From assembly GCF_004217555.1 (NCBI RefSeq), contig NZ_SHKW01000001.1, positions 3,844,001 to 3,908,000 of the forward strand: 64,000 nt of DNA, in the 5' to 3' direction. Positions 1 to 8,715 of this stretch are shown here, in pieces (the stretch's first letter is position 1; every line of letters begins with the position of its first letter). A model generated the notes under the pieces. That model was not told the origin of the DNA and made no database searches. It saw only the letters and a program-made list of their open reading frames with translations. The position numbers and the translations under genes are program-made. This stretch comes from Edaphobacter modestus (GTDB lineage Bacteria; Acidobacteriota; Terriglobia; Terriglobales; Acidobacteriaceae).

Positions 1-627
1 ACTATGGCAGTACAGCCTTCCGCGGCATCGAGCCCGCGGGCGATGTCTCGTGTGGAGCAGATGGCGCGATTCCACACCCCAAACATCCCACTCTCGCAGC
101 CCGATGTTGTCGCCATGACGGAGGCGCGTTATTTCACGCCCGTCCGCTATGCCACGTTGGTGTACCTGTGCGAGATCATGATGCCCGCCGGCGAGGATCA
201 TCCCAGCGCCACCAAGGCAGGCGCACCGGATTTTCTGGACTTTTATATCGGCGCTTCTCCAACTGAGCAGCAAACCATGTACAACAATGGCCTCGATCGC
301 CTGAACGCCGACTGCATAAAACAATTCAACGTACCGTTTGCCAAGGCTGATGCAAAGCAGGCTGACGCCGTAATCCGTCCCCACCTGAAAGGATGGATGA
401 ACGACCACCCGCCGCGGGAGGGCCACGCCCGCTTCATCAACCTGGTACACCGCGACATTCGCACAGCCACGATCAATTCACCTGCCTGGGCCATCGCTGC
501 TGAGGCATCGGGCGATCGTACCCCCGGAGTGGGTCTCTACTGGCATCCTATCGATCCCGGTATCCAGACCTGGGTGGACCACGGTGTCGCTCAGGCCACA
601 CCCACTACCAAACATAAGCACTCTTAG
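1..627 (+). CDS. Gluconate 2-dehydrogenase subunit 3 family protein (5'-partial)
   Basis: This is the small 'hitch-hiker' subunit that accompanies GMC-type sugar dehydrogenases in the periplasm. The reading frame is open from base 1, and the first ATG at base 4 gives 207 residues with no signal peptide. Members of this family normally begin with a Tat signal, and the Pro/Ala/Ser-rich stretch seen here usually follows it, so the true start probably lies upstream of the window (inference). The conserved core is the segment around 'TLVYLCEIMMPAGEDHPSAT' and 'AGAPDFLDFYI' (residues about 51-83). It lies 35 bp upstream of the GMC flavoenzyme and a multihaem cytochrome c, the three-part order known for glucoside 3-dehydrogenase and related enzymes. 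Family assignment is solid; the substrate is not known. Confidence 0.85.
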   Translation, partial: TMAVQPSAASSPRAMSRVEQMARFHTPNIPLSQPDVVAMTEARYFTPVRYATLVYLCEIMMPAGEDHPSATKAGAPDFLDFYIGASPTEQQTMYNNGLDRLNADCIKQFNVPFAKADAKQADAVIRPHLKGWMNDHPPREGHARFINLVHRDIRTATINSPAWAIAAEASGDRTPGVGLYWHPIDPGIQTWVDHGVAQATPTTKHKHS

Positions 628-662
628 AACATCCCCGTCAGAGAAGGAAGCACAGAGACCGC

Positions 663-2234
663 ATGGCACAGAAGAAGGTTGACGTCCTGATCATCGGGTC
701 GGGACATACAGGCGGAATGGCCGCAAAGATTCTGACCGAAAAGGGTATCTCCTGCACAATGCTGGATGCAGGTCCGATGCTCAATTTTGAAAAATACCGC
801 GAGATGAAGCCGGTGCACGAACTACCGTACCGTGGCTTCGACGCTCCGGGTCGTCTTCCGCATGTCTTCCAGGCAAGCGAGTTCAACGCCAACCAGTGGG
901 TCGATGAGAAGGTCATTCCGTATTATCATCCGCCGGAGCAGCCTTACAACTGGGTCCGCGTGCGAAGCGTGGGTGGACGTTCGCCCTTTTGGGCCCGCCA
1001 GTCCTTCCGCCTGAGCGACTACGAGTTCAAGTGCAAGGACCACGACGGCTTCGGAGAAAACTGGCCCCTTTCACTGAAGGACGTGGCGCCATACTACTCC
1101 CGTGTAGAAGAGATCTTCCGCGTGACCGGCCACAAGGACGGCCTGCCGCAGTACCCAGACGGCAACTTTGTTGAAGACAATTCACCATGGTCGGGCGCCA
1201 TGCAGCGTTTTGTCGATGCTGGCGAGAAGCTCGGCGTTCCCGTCACCAAGCCCCGCTCATCGCTGGGCAAGGACGGCTTGGCGTCGTCGCTCAACCTGCT
1301 CATCCCCGACGCAGTCGCCACAGGCAAGCTCACGACCATCCCGAACGCGATCGTCCGGAAGATCACGGTTGACAAGAACAGCGGTCTCGCTAATGGCGTC
1401 ATCTTCATCGACCGGCACTCGCACCGCGAGATGGTCCTCAAGGCCCGCGTCATCGTCCTCGCTGCCGGCACTCTGGAGTCGACCCGTCTTCTGCTCCTCT
1501 CGGACATCTGTAACTCCAGCGGCGCCCTCGGTCGGTACCTGTCCGACCAGACCTACGGAGCCGGCATTATCTGCTCAGTTCCGGAGGCACGAGATGGCAA
1601 GGCGCCTCCGCATCTTATGGGAGGCGGCGCTCTTATCCCTCGCTTCCGCAATCTGGACACAAAAGCCGACGGCTTCATTCGCGGCTATGCTGTGAACGTC
1701 TCCTGCAGTAATGGCCCGTTTGATGGACGCGCTCTACCCTTCTACGGCAAAGAGCTCGAACAGAAGCTGCAGAGCTACAACGGCAGCGGCTTCTCCACCA
1801 ACATCATGGGCGAGGCGCTCGGGCACTACGAAAACCACGTCACCCTGAACAAAGAGGTAGTGGACGCCTGGGGCATACCAACTCTGAACATCTATACGAA
1901 GTACACCAGCAACGAAACCAACATGACGAAGGACTACGTCGATACGATGGCCGCAATGGCTGAAGCTGCCGGCTTCGAAATTCTGGTGAAGAACTACGAG
2001 TTCAATCCCCCCGGTTACTCCATCCACGAGCAGGGGACAGCACGCATGAGCGACGACCCGAAGAAGGGCGTCGTGAATAAGTGGAACCAAAGCCACGACA
2101 TGAAAAACTTGTTCGTCGCGGACGCCAGCGTCTTTGTAAGTGCTGGATGGCAAAATCCAACCATTACGATGTGCACACTTTCCATGCGTGCATCCGAATA
2201 CCTGGCAGAGGAGATGCGCAAGGGCAACGTCTAA
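663..2234 (+). CDS. GMC-family FAD-dependent sugar oxidoreductase
   Basis: This is the catalytic flavoprotein of the dehydrogenase complex, oxidising a sugar or sugar-alcohol hydroxyl. The Rossmann FAD motif GSGHTG sits at residues 12-17. The C-terminal GMC_oxred_C domain has the active-site region 'HEQGTARMSDDP' and the downstream 'LFVADASVF' and 'QNPTIT' segments with the usual His/Asn pair. At 523 residues the length is normal. There is no signal peptide of its own, which fits piggy-back Tat export with the upstream subunit. A GAAGGAAG stretch 13 bp before the ATG is a rather distant ribosome site. A cytochrome c gene follows 81 bp downstream and would take the electrons. In this context a glucoside 3-dehydrogenase-type (3-keto-sugar forming) reaction is the best guess, but gluconate or other polyol oxidation is possible. 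Confidence 0.9.
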   Translation: MAQKKVDVLIIGSGHTGGMAAKILTEKGISCTMLDAGPMLNFEKYREMKPVHELPYRGFDAPGRLPHVFQASEFNANQWVDEKVIPYYHPPEQPYNWVRVRSVGGRSPFWARQSFRLSDYEFKCKDHDGFGENWPLSLKDVAPYYSRVEEIFRVTGHKDGLPQYPDGNFVEDNSPWSGAMQRFVDAGEKLGVPVTKPRSSLGKDGLASSLNLLIPDAVATGKLTTIPNAIVRKITVDKNSGLANGVIFIDRHSHREMVLKARVIVLAAGTLESTRLLLLSDICNSSGALGRYLSDQTYGAGIICSVPEARDGKAPPHLMGGGALIPRFRNLDTKADGFIRGYAVNVSCSNGPFDGRALPFYGKELEQKLQSYNGSGFSTNIMGEALGHYENHVTLNKEVVDAWGIPTLNIYTKYTSNETNMTKDYVDTMAAMAEAAGFEILVKNYEFNPPGYSIHEQGTARMSDDPKKGVVNKWNQSHDMKNLFVADASVFVSAGWQNPTITMCTLSMRASEYLAEEMRKGNV

Positions 2235-2264
2235 TGTTCCCGGCGTAATCTGAAACTCATCGAC

Positions 2265-2291
2265 GTGCCTTGTCTACTAGTAGAAAGGCAC
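2265..2291 (+). promoter_or_regulatory. Stem-loop ahead of the cytochrome c gene
   Basis: GTGCCTT-G-TCTA, loop CTAG, TAGA-AAGGCAC forms an 11-bp stem with one bulged G. It ends 10 bp before the AAGGAGAGG ribosome site of the cytochrome gene. It lacks a U-tract, so it is more likely an RNA-processing or translation-modulating hairpin than a terminator (inference). Confidence 0.5.
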
Positions 2292-2315
2292 CTTCGGTCT
2301 AAGGAGAGGTTCCGA

Positions 2316-3011
2316 GTGCAGAAGTTCCTGCTGATGCTTGCCATCCTGTTCGGCTTGGTCCTGGCCATCCACGCGCAAGACGCTGGTACTGCCTCGAAGT
2401 CCCCTGCTTCTGCATCGGAGCCTTCCGCCACGGCTCCCGCTCAGCCCATCTCCTTCAACCACAAGTTACACATCCAGACCGCAAAGATGACCTGCAACGA
2501 CTGCCACGAGCCGCGCGGCGACGGTTCCACACTGGCCCTACCGCAGTCTCCCAAGTGCATGAGTTGCCATGCCTCCATCGCCACCGACAAGCCGGATATC
2601 AAGCGCCTCGCCGAAGCCGCTAAAAACGAGGATCCCATTCTGTGGGTTCGCGTCTATCGTGTGCCCTCGTTTGTGACCTTCAGCCATAAGACTCACGCCG
2701 GCAACACCTGCGAAGAGTGCCATGGCCCTGTGGCCGAGCGGACTGCCATCGCCCAGGAAAAAGACACGAACATGGGCAGTTGCATCGCCTGTCATCAGGC
2801 CAAGGTAGCACCTGCGACCTGCGACACCTGCCACGCCATCATGTCGACGAATGGCCGCTCGCCCTTTGAGGTTGACCCCACCGTGCTGGCCCGCCTCCAC
2901 ATTCAACCTGCCGGAAAGCCCGCAACGATGGTTCCGGTACGGAACAACGGTTCGCGCGTCACGTCGCAACCTGCTGTCATCGCCAACTTTCTGAATGCCC
3001 CGATGCTGTAG
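2316..3011 (+). CDS. Periplasmic multihaem cytochrome c (five CxxCH)
   Basis: This is an electron-transfer protein, probably the acceptor for the upstream dehydrogenase. Five haem c motifs are visible: CNDCH, CMSCH, CEECH, CIACH and CDTCH, with spaced extra histidines ('FNHKLH', 'FSHKTH') that can serve as distal ligands, as in the cytochrome c7/c3-like class. The start is taken as GTG 2316, because AAGGAGAGG lies 5 bp upstream and the product then begins with a clear signal peptide (QKFLLMLAILFGLVLAIHA, cut near AHA-QD). A further upstream in-frame GTG at 2265 would fall inside a stem-loop and bury the signal. The product is 231 residues. The last ~60 residues carry no haem site. Confidence 0.85.
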   Translation: MQKFLLMLAILFGLVLAIHAQDAGTASKSPASASEPSATAPAQPISFNHKLHIQTAKMTCNDCHEPRGDGSTLALPQSPKCMSCHASIATDKPDIKRLAEAAKNEDPILWVRVYRVPSFVTFSHKTHAGNTCEECHGPVAERTAIAQEKDTNMGSCIACHQAKVAPATCDTCHAIMSTNGRSPFEVDPTVLARLHIQPAGKPATMVPVRNNGSRVTSQPAVIANFLNAPML

Positions 3012-3229
3012 CTGTGATGACACAACAGTGCTTAGCATTCAAACAATCCTGACTATCTCGGAAAAATCTGAGTAAGCAGGAAGCCATCTTTGTGTTGGTA
3101 ACGCGACGATGGATCAGGCGATTGATCCAATCCTGGCAATAGGTGCGCGGTTGGGGATTTCGTCGCTGCCGTAGCGACCAGGATAGGACGGAAAGCATCC
3201 GGCCTGAGTCAATACGGTCTTTCGAAGAT

Positions 3230-4366
3230 TCAGTTAGCCGACCAGTAGCGGTTGAAGCCGATGTAATCGGAGGGCATGGCAGCAAGAATCTTTCGACGCA
3301 TCTCCAACAGATCGACGGTGCCGAGCGTCTTGTAGATGATCTTACCCTCCGGATCGAGGACAACCGTATATGGAACGGCTGACTGCCATTCCGTATCGAA
3401 CGCCGCCTGGAGCTTTTCCGTGTCGTCTGACGAGAACAGAAGGTTGCGGCTGGTGGCATGTTTCTTCTGCAGAAGTCGCAGGACACCGGGCTCCTCATCC
3501 GGCATGTTGGCAGAGACGGTCACAAGATCGAAGTCGCGGCTGTTGTACATGCGGTAGGTGTCCTGAAGGTCAGCGAACTCGGCCACGCAAGAGCCGCACC
3601 ACGTCGCCCAGAAGCTGATGAGCGTCACATGATGACTGGGGTTGGCACGAAGTGTTTTCAGTCCCGCGGCGTCCACCTTTTCTACGTGGACGGGCTGCGC
3701 CTCGATCTTGCGCTCAGCCTCCTCGCGTTGTGCAGATTTCTCGGACCATTTCGTGGAGCAGCCGAATACGCCGGTATGCTTAACGGCAACCTCGCGACCG
3801 GCGAGTACAGCTTCGATCGCATCACGAGCGTCGTTGGTCTTTACCTGTTCCGTGCGATAGCTGTTGTCGATCCGCCCTTCATAGCGAAGGCGCCGTTCCT
3901 TATCGAAGATGAAGATGTGCGGAGTGGCCTGCGGACCGAAGGCGCGGGTCACCTCCTGTGTGTCGCCGCCGTAGAGATAAGGAAATTGAAGATGCTTGTA
4001 TTGCACGCGAATCCTCATATCATCGAGCGTGTCACTCACATCGGAGGAGTCCAGCTCGTCGATCCGGATGGCCTTCGGATCGTTGCCCTGTATGGCGACG
4101 ACCGCCACACCGCGTTTGCCGTAGTCCTCATAGAGCTGCTCGATGCGGCGCTCATACATCTGCGCGATGGGACAGTGATTACAGGTGAAAACCACAGCCA
4201 GCACCGGTTTATCCGCGTAGTCAGTGAGCTTATGGATCTTGCCGTCTACGCCGGGAAGTTCGAAGTTGGGAGCACTTGAGCCGATAGGCAGAATAGGATG
4301 AGTCTGCTGCCCGAACAGCGCGATTGGCGCAAGCAGGCAGAAGAGATAGATGAGCTTTCTGGGCAC
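3230..4366 (-). CDS. Secreted two-domain redoxin/thioredoxin fusion
   Basis: The 378-residue protein has a signal peptide (RKLIYLFCLLAPIALFGQQ) and two thioredoxin folds. Residues about 30-185 form an AhpC/TSA-type redoxin with CNHC at 62-65. Residues about 225-360 form a TlpA/ResA-type domain with 'FWATWCGSC', cysteines at 257 and 260. The start is GTG 4366: GAGGAG lies 6 bp upstream, and longer in-frame extensions would run into the ThuA gene next door. The N-terminal domain resembles the redoxins often found beside secreted oxidoreductases in Planctomycetes and Acidobacteriota. Likely role: thiol-disulfide exchange or peroxide handling outside the cytoplasm. The partner is unknown. The adjacent ThuA gene is 88 bp upstream on the same strand, so co-transcription is plausible. 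Confidence 0.82.
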   Translation of the reverse strand: MPRKLIYLFCLLAPIALFGQQTHPILPIGSSAPNFELPGVDGKIHKLTDYADKPVLAVVFTCNHCPIAQMYERRIEQLYEDYGKRGVAVVAIQGNDPKAIRIDELDSSDVSDTLDDMRIRVQYKHLQFPYLYGGDTQEVTRAFGPQATPHIFIFDKERRLRYEGRIDNSYRTEQVKTNDARDAIEAVLAGREVAVKHTGVFGCSTKWSEKSAQREEAERKIEAQPVHVEKVDAAGLKTLRANPSHHVTLISFWATWCGSCVAEFADLQDTYRMYNSRDFDLVTVSANMPDEEPGVLRLLQKKHATSRNLLFSSDDTEKLQAAFDTEWQSAVPYTVVLDPEGKIIYKTLGTVDLLEMRRKILAAMPSDYIGFNRYWSAN

Positions 4367-4454
4367 GTGTTTCTCCTCTCGCGAGAGTGCTAGAAGTGTA
4401 TCCGTATGTGAATCGGAGTGATAGGACGAAAGGCCTACATCGCCCGCGTTGAGG

Positions 4455-5279
4455 CTATTGAGCTGATTTGACTTGGGCTTCGGTGCGAGCGAGATCCGGC
4501 CCCACGAGTCCCATAGCCCATTTGGTGGCCTCAACATACATCTGCTGCAGTCTTGGGTCGTTCCAGTTCTCTTCGGGGTGCCCAAGGGTGGAGTAATAAA
4601 CGCGTCCCTTGCCGTACATCTTGGCCCACGTAACGGCGAAGTCGTGATCCGCTCGATGCACTTTCGGATTGGAGAGGTCCAGCTTGCCACTATCGAGACT
4701 CATCAGAACGTGCACCTTATCGCGTGAAAACAACTTCATTTGATAGATCTCGTCCCGTAGGACGAACGACCTCCCCCACTGGCTCATGCCTGGGAATTTT
4801 GGATCTTCGACGAGGATTGGAGCGTCAAAGGTGCCCCAGGGATGCTCATCAAAGGTGCCTCCCACCATCTCGACGAACTCCGGCCATCGCGTGAAGGTAA
4901 TCGTTGCGCTGTGGACGCCGATGAAGCCTCTTCCGTCGTCGTGAACGAAGGAGAGAAGGTCGACCTTCTGCTGTGGATCCATTTCAAGATCGCCACCGGT
5001 AAAAAAGAGAACCGCATCGAAGTTCGTGAGATTCTTGGCGTTGTATTCGAGCTTCTTTTTGGTCAAGGGCTCGGTATCAGTGCGGATGATCGTGTCCCAC
5101 AGGCCATTCTGCTTGCCAAGTTGTTCGATTACGCTCATCGCGTGAGAGATGGAGGCGTGGCGATAACCCTTCTCTTCGCCAATGACGAGAAGCTGCTTCC
5201 TCGGGCTGACTTGCGACTGAGCAATGCCGTATGCAGTGGCCACGTAGAGAAGGATCAGGACACAACGAAAAAGTTTCAT
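4455..5279 (-). CDS. ThuA-domain protein, secreted
   Basis: This is a ThuA-like (class I glutamine-amidotransferase fold) protein, a family tied to utilisation of keto-sugars such as 3-keto-trehalose. Diagnostic segments are 'LLVIGEEKGYRHASI' near the N-terminus, 'FDAVLFFTGGDLEM', 'GRGFIGVHSATITF', 'FDEHPWGTF' and the C-terminal 'GKGRVYYSTLGHPEENW'. The start at 5279 gives a good signal peptide (KLFRCVLILLYVATAYGIAQS); an in-frame ATG at 5339 would add 20 residues in front of it. Neither has a strong ribosome site. The gene diverges from the copper amine oxidase. The enzymatic activity of secreted ThuA proteins is not established. Confidence 0.8.
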   Translation of the reverse strand: MKLFRCVLILLYVATAYGIAQSQVSPRKQLLVIGEEKGYRHASISHAMSVIEQLGKQNGLWDTIIRTDTEPLTKKKLEYNAKNLTNFDAVLFFTGGDLEMDPQQKVDLLSFVHDDGRGFIGVHSATITFTRWPEFVEMVGGTFDEHPWGTFDAPILVEDPKFPGMSQWGRSFVLRDEIYQMKLFSRDKVHVLMSLDSGKLDLSNPKVHRADHDFAVTWAKMYGKGRVYYSTLGHPEENWNDPRLQQMYVEATKWAMGLVGPDLARTEAQVKSAQ

Positions 5280-5584
5280 AGAGGTTGGAATGCTGATTAG
5301 GTAACAATGGAGCACTCTGGCGAATTTGTTGTCAAGCATCGGCGACCTGCCATTTCACGAAGTCATGGTCATGGTGAGGTCAGGCCAATTTTGCTGAAAC
5401 AAATTTTGCTGAAACAAAAGTGCGAGAAACGAAAGATGACTTGATTAATCTTCCTGCTGCTATGACACTCTAAACACTCACTCTGTGCAACCGTTCCCTC
5501 GTGATACGTCTTATGCCGCGGAATGCATAGGAGTTGTATGGGCTTTCGGATTGCCACCGGTGCAGAAATCGAAGAGGACGTCGA
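5280..5584. promoter_or_regulatory. Divergent promoter region, ThuA gene / amine oxidase
   Basis: 305 bp without a gene separate two divergently transcribed genes, so both promoters must lie here. It is AT-richer than its surroundings and holds a 15-bp perfect tandem repeat at 5387-5416. I see no convincing operator palindrome and no small ORF. Confidence 0.5.
5387..5416. repeat. Two tandem copies of a 15-bp unit
   Basis: AATTTTGCTGAAACA occurs twice back to back (5387-5401 and 5402-5416). It sits in the divergent intergenic region and may be a slippage duplication or a pair of regulator half-sites. Confidence 0.8.
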
Positions 5585-7537
5585 ATGTTAGTCAGAGCCT
5601 TTCTGCGGCTGAATGTTGCCCTTTTGTTGCTTGCGGTATCCACATTTGCTCAAACGAAGGTCACCCATCCGCTCGACGCCCTCACGACTGATGAGTACTG
5701 GACCGTGCACGATATCCTGCATGCGAGTGAGCACTGGAGCGACAAGACGCTGGTCGCCAGCCTTCTGCTCCATGAGCCGGATAAGAAAGATGTTCTGGCG
5801 TGGAAGCCCGGAGATGCGATACGCCGTGAGGCTGATGTCATTCTGGAGTCAGAGGGTAAGACCATCGAGGGCCGCGTAGACATTACGGGTCACAAGCTGG
5901 AGTCGTGGAAGGAGGTCGCGGGTGTTCAGGCACCGATTACGCTGACCGAGCTGGATACAATGAACGATGTCGTTAAGAAAGATCCGCGGGTGATTGCGGC
6001 GCTGAAGACGCGCGGCGTTGTTAATCTCGCGAGTGTCCGTTGCGACATGATTCCGTTGACGTTTACGATCTTTCCGGAACAGGCGAATCATCGCGTCGGT
6101 TACGGAAACTGCACCGACGGCCATGGTGTCTATCATTCGTGGGGACGCGCGGTGGAAGGTCTTTATGTCGTCGTGGATATGACGGAAGAGAAGATTCTCA
6201 ACGTGATCGACCATGGGCCGTTGCCGATGCCAAAGGGCGACATGAACTTTGAACAGGCTGAGGCGCTACCGCGTGAAGGTACGAAGCCTCTGGTCGTGAC
6301 ACAACCTCTCGGTCCGAGCTACGTCATCGACCACGGCGAGATCCTTTGGCAAAACTGGCGGTTCCGTTTCCGGCTCGATGCGCGTGTGGGGCCGGTCATT
6401 AACCTCGTCCGCTACCAGGATGGCGATCGCCTGAGATCGGTGATGTACGAGGGCTCCTTGTCTGAGATGTATGTTCCGTATATGGATCCCGACCTGGGAT
6501 GGAGCTCGAGGGCGTTTTTGGATGCCGGCGAGTTTCTGCTGGGAGGCCTGATCAAACCGGTTGGTCCGGGAGACTGTCCGGCTCATGCGGAGTACTTCTC
6601 AGGCATCGTCCCTTCTGACAAAGGAACTCCGGTGCTGGAGAAGCAGTTAGCCTGCATGTTCGAGCACAACACCGATGGTCCCGCCTGGAGGCACTTTGAA
6701 GACGGCCTTACCAGCGTCAGGCCCAGTCGTGAGCTGGTGTTGCGAACATCCGCGGTTGCCGGCAACTACGACTATCTTCTGGACTGGATCTTTCAGCAGG
6801 ATGGCACGATCCGAGTCGCAGTGGGTGCAACCGGCATCGTGGAGACCAAGGCGGTGAAGGAGACGACGGCCTCGCACGCTGCGCACGAGGGTGCGCTGGA
6901 GCATGGGACCATGGTTGCGCCGAACCTGGTAGCCGTTAATCATGACCACTACTTCTCTTACCGGCTCGATCTCGATGTTGATGGGACGGAAAACAGCTTT
7001 ATGGTCGACCGCCTGGTGCCGGAGACGATCTCCGGGCAGGGACGGAAGAGCATATGGGCTGCTCAGTCTTCAACCGCAAAGAACGAGAAGGATGGCATCC
7101 TCGACATCGATCTTCGAAAGCCCGGCATGTGGCACTTCGTTAATCCCACGCGGCTAGGGCCAACCGGCTACCCTTCCGGCTATGAGATTATGCCCGGACC
7201 GACTGCGGTTTCATTTGTCTCATCGAGTGATCCAGCGCAACAGAAGGGAGCATTCTCGGAGCATCAGATGTGGGTGACACCGTACAACCCCGACGAGCTC
7301 TATGCTGCCGGAGTATATGTCACGCGCAACAAGGAGATCGATGGGTTACCGGCATGGACCCAGGCGAATCGTTCGATTGAGAATAAGGACATCGTCGGAT
7401 GGTATACGCTCGGGTTCCACCACGTTGTGCGGCTTGAGGATTGGCCGATCATGCCGGTTCTCTGGCACGACTTTCTCATCCGTCCGGCCAATTTCTTCGA
7501 CAAGAATCCGGTGCTTACGTTGCCGAACCAACCTTGA
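5585..7537 (+). CDS. Copper amine oxidase (TPQ enzyme), secreted
   Basis: Oxidatively deaminates primary amines to aldehyde, ammonia and peroxide. Counting from ATG 5585 (650 residues, signal peptide VRAFLRLNVALLLLAVSTFAQ), the catalytic base Asp is at 313 in 'FLDAGEFLLG'. The tyrosine converted to topaquinone is at 395 in 'AGNYDY'. Copper ligands are His453 and His455 in 'NHDHYF' and His613 in 'FHHVVRLEDWP'. All key residues are present, so it should be active. The start was chosen for the signal peptide and the GAGGAC stretch upstream; an ATG at 5534 adds 17 unlikely residues. It diverges from the ThuA gene and lies 40 bp before the SIS gene. The physiological amine is unknown. Confidence 0.92.
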   Translation: MLVRAFLRLNVALLLLAVSTFAQTKVTHPLDALTTDEYWTVHDILHASEHWSDKTLVASLLLHEPDKKDVLAWKPGDAIRREADVILESEGKTIEGRVDITGHKLESWKEVAGVQAPITLTELDTMNDVVKKDPRVIAALKTRGVVNLASVRCDMIPLTFTIFPEQANHRVGYGNCTDGHGVYHSWGRAVEGLYVVVDMTEEKILNVIDHGPLPMPKGDMNFEQAEALPREGTKPLVVTQPLGPSYVIDHGEILWQNWRFRFRLDARVGPVINLVRYQDGDRLRSVMYEGSLSEMYVPYMDPDLGWSSRAFLDAGEFLLGGLIKPVGPGDCPAHAEYFSGIVPSDKGTPVLEKQLACMFEHNTDGPAWRHFEDGLTSVRPSRELVLRTSAVAGNYDYLLDWIFQQDGTIRVAVGATGIVETKAVKETTASHAAHEGALEHGTMVAPNLVAVNHDHYFSYRLDLDVDGTENSFMVDRLVPETISGQGRKSIWAAQSSTAKNEKDGILDIDLRKPGMWHFVNPTRLGPTGYPSGYEIMPGPTAVSFVSSSDPAQQKGAFSEHQMWVTPYNPDELYAAGVYVTRNKEIDGLPAWTQANRSIENKDIVGWYTLGFHHVVRLEDWPIMPVLWHDFLIRPANFFDKNPVLTLPNQP

Positions 7538-7577
7538 TCTGCTTCACTTTTACTTTCAGGAATCAAGAGAACATCAA

Positions 7578-8681
7578 ATGGAAGAGAAAAAAAAGGGCGT
7601 GCCTCGCTGGATATCCGGCATCGAACCACCCAAAGAGCTTTTGTCGGCGACAGGAACTGAAATCCTTGAGCTTGAGTGCAGGGAGCAGCCTCCACGCCTT
7701 TTAGAGTTACTTGAAGCGTACAGATCTGATGCAACCATCCGCGCAGAGCTGAAGAAGCTCGCAGGGCTGGCTGCAAGACCAGGCCCTGTCTTTTTCATAG
7801 GCATGGGCGCATCGTTTTGCTCTTCGATCAGCGGATCCATCCTGCTGCAGTCTCATGGCAGGATGTCGTTCACACTAGATGCGGGGGAGTGGCTGCACTA
7901 TGGGCTCCCCATCTGGGGAGATGCTGCACTTTCCGTGCTGCTGACAACGTCGGGAGAGAGCGCAGAGCTGGTTGAGCTCTTCAAGCGAGCTGATGGCAGG
8001 CCACTTGGGCTCATCTGCAATAACCCTGCAAGCACATGCTGGCAGTTAGCGGAACATCGGCTGCCGATCCTGGCCGGTCCTGAATACGGTAATGCCACGA
8101 AGACGTATACAAATGCCACAGCGGCCTCGATCATCCTTGCGTCCGAGATGCTCCATATCGGTTGGGAGAACGAGGCAAGACACGCAGCAGAGGTTTTCGC
8201 GACGAGCCTTGATCCGATCTTTGCCCTGCGCGGAGAACTCGATGCCTTCTGTTGCGATGCGAAGAACATAGAAATTATCGGCCGTGGTGCCGCTTATGGT
8301 GGAGCGATCATGAGCGCACTCTGCATACGCGAGATGAGCGGCTATCGGGCCGCGCCCCACACAGGCGCGGGATTTAAACATGGTCCAAATCTTGATGTGG
8401 ATCCAACACATGTCGCGATCATCTTCGCGTTGGGTCGAGTCGCTTCGCTGGGAGTGAAGCTGGCACAGGAGTGCAACCGGCGAGGTGGAAAGGTCGTGCT
8501 TGTCTCGTCGGAAGATCACACGCCGACTGACACTCTGTTTCCGGTCAAGCTGCCTGCCGTCGCGGAGCCCTGGGAGGGAATCACCTCTCTTCTGGTGCCG
8601 CAGGCGCTTACGCTGGCCATGGTGGAGCGGATGGGATGCCGTCTGCCCCCCCGTTTCCAGTATGGTGTGATGGAGCAATAG
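7578..8681 (+). CDS. SIS-domain sugar isomerase/deaminase-like protein
   Basis: A 367-residue protein resembling the isomerase half of GlmS (AgaS/FrlB-like), with two SIS domains at about residues 40-175 and 205-350. The phosphosugar-binding signatures are 'FFIGMGASFCSS', 'LLTTSGESAELVEL' and 'EIIGRGAAYGGA', and 'GFKHGPNLDV' matches the 'ELKHGP' loop of GlmS. Members act on phosphorylated amino- or keto-sugars in the cytoplasm. It is followed by a sugar porter (34 bp) and a ROK kinase, which together make a compact uptake-phosphorylation-isomerisation unit. The start at 7578 is the only ATG near the conserved N-terminus; the ribosome site is weak. A second SIS gene lies at the right edge of the window. 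Confidence 0.85.
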   Translation: MEEKKKGVPRWISGIEPPKELLSATGTEILELECREQPPRLLELLEAYRSDATIRAELKKLAGLAARPGPVFFIGMGASFCSSISGSILLQSHGRMSFTLDAGEWLHYGLPIWGDAALSVLLTTSGESAELVELFKRADGRPLGLICNNPASTCWQLAEHRLPILAGPEYGNATKTYTNATAASIILASEMLHIGWENEARHAAEVFATSLDPIFALRGELDAFCCDAKNIEIIGRGAAYGGAIMSALCIREMSGYRAAPHTGAGFKHGPNLDVDPTHVAIIFALGRVASLGVKLAQECNRRGGKVVLVSSEDHTPTDTLFPVKLPAVAEPWEGITSLLVPQALTLAMVERMGCRLPPRFQYGVMEQ

Positions 8682-8715
8682 TTACGAGTTGCACCTTCAA
8701 TCTTGAGGGAGGAAC

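Noticed and set aside
2977..3498. 173-codon minus-strand frame overlapping the cytochrome and redoxin 3' ends
   Set aside because: It runs antisense to haem motifs at one end and in an alternate frame of the redoxin at the other; no domain is seen.
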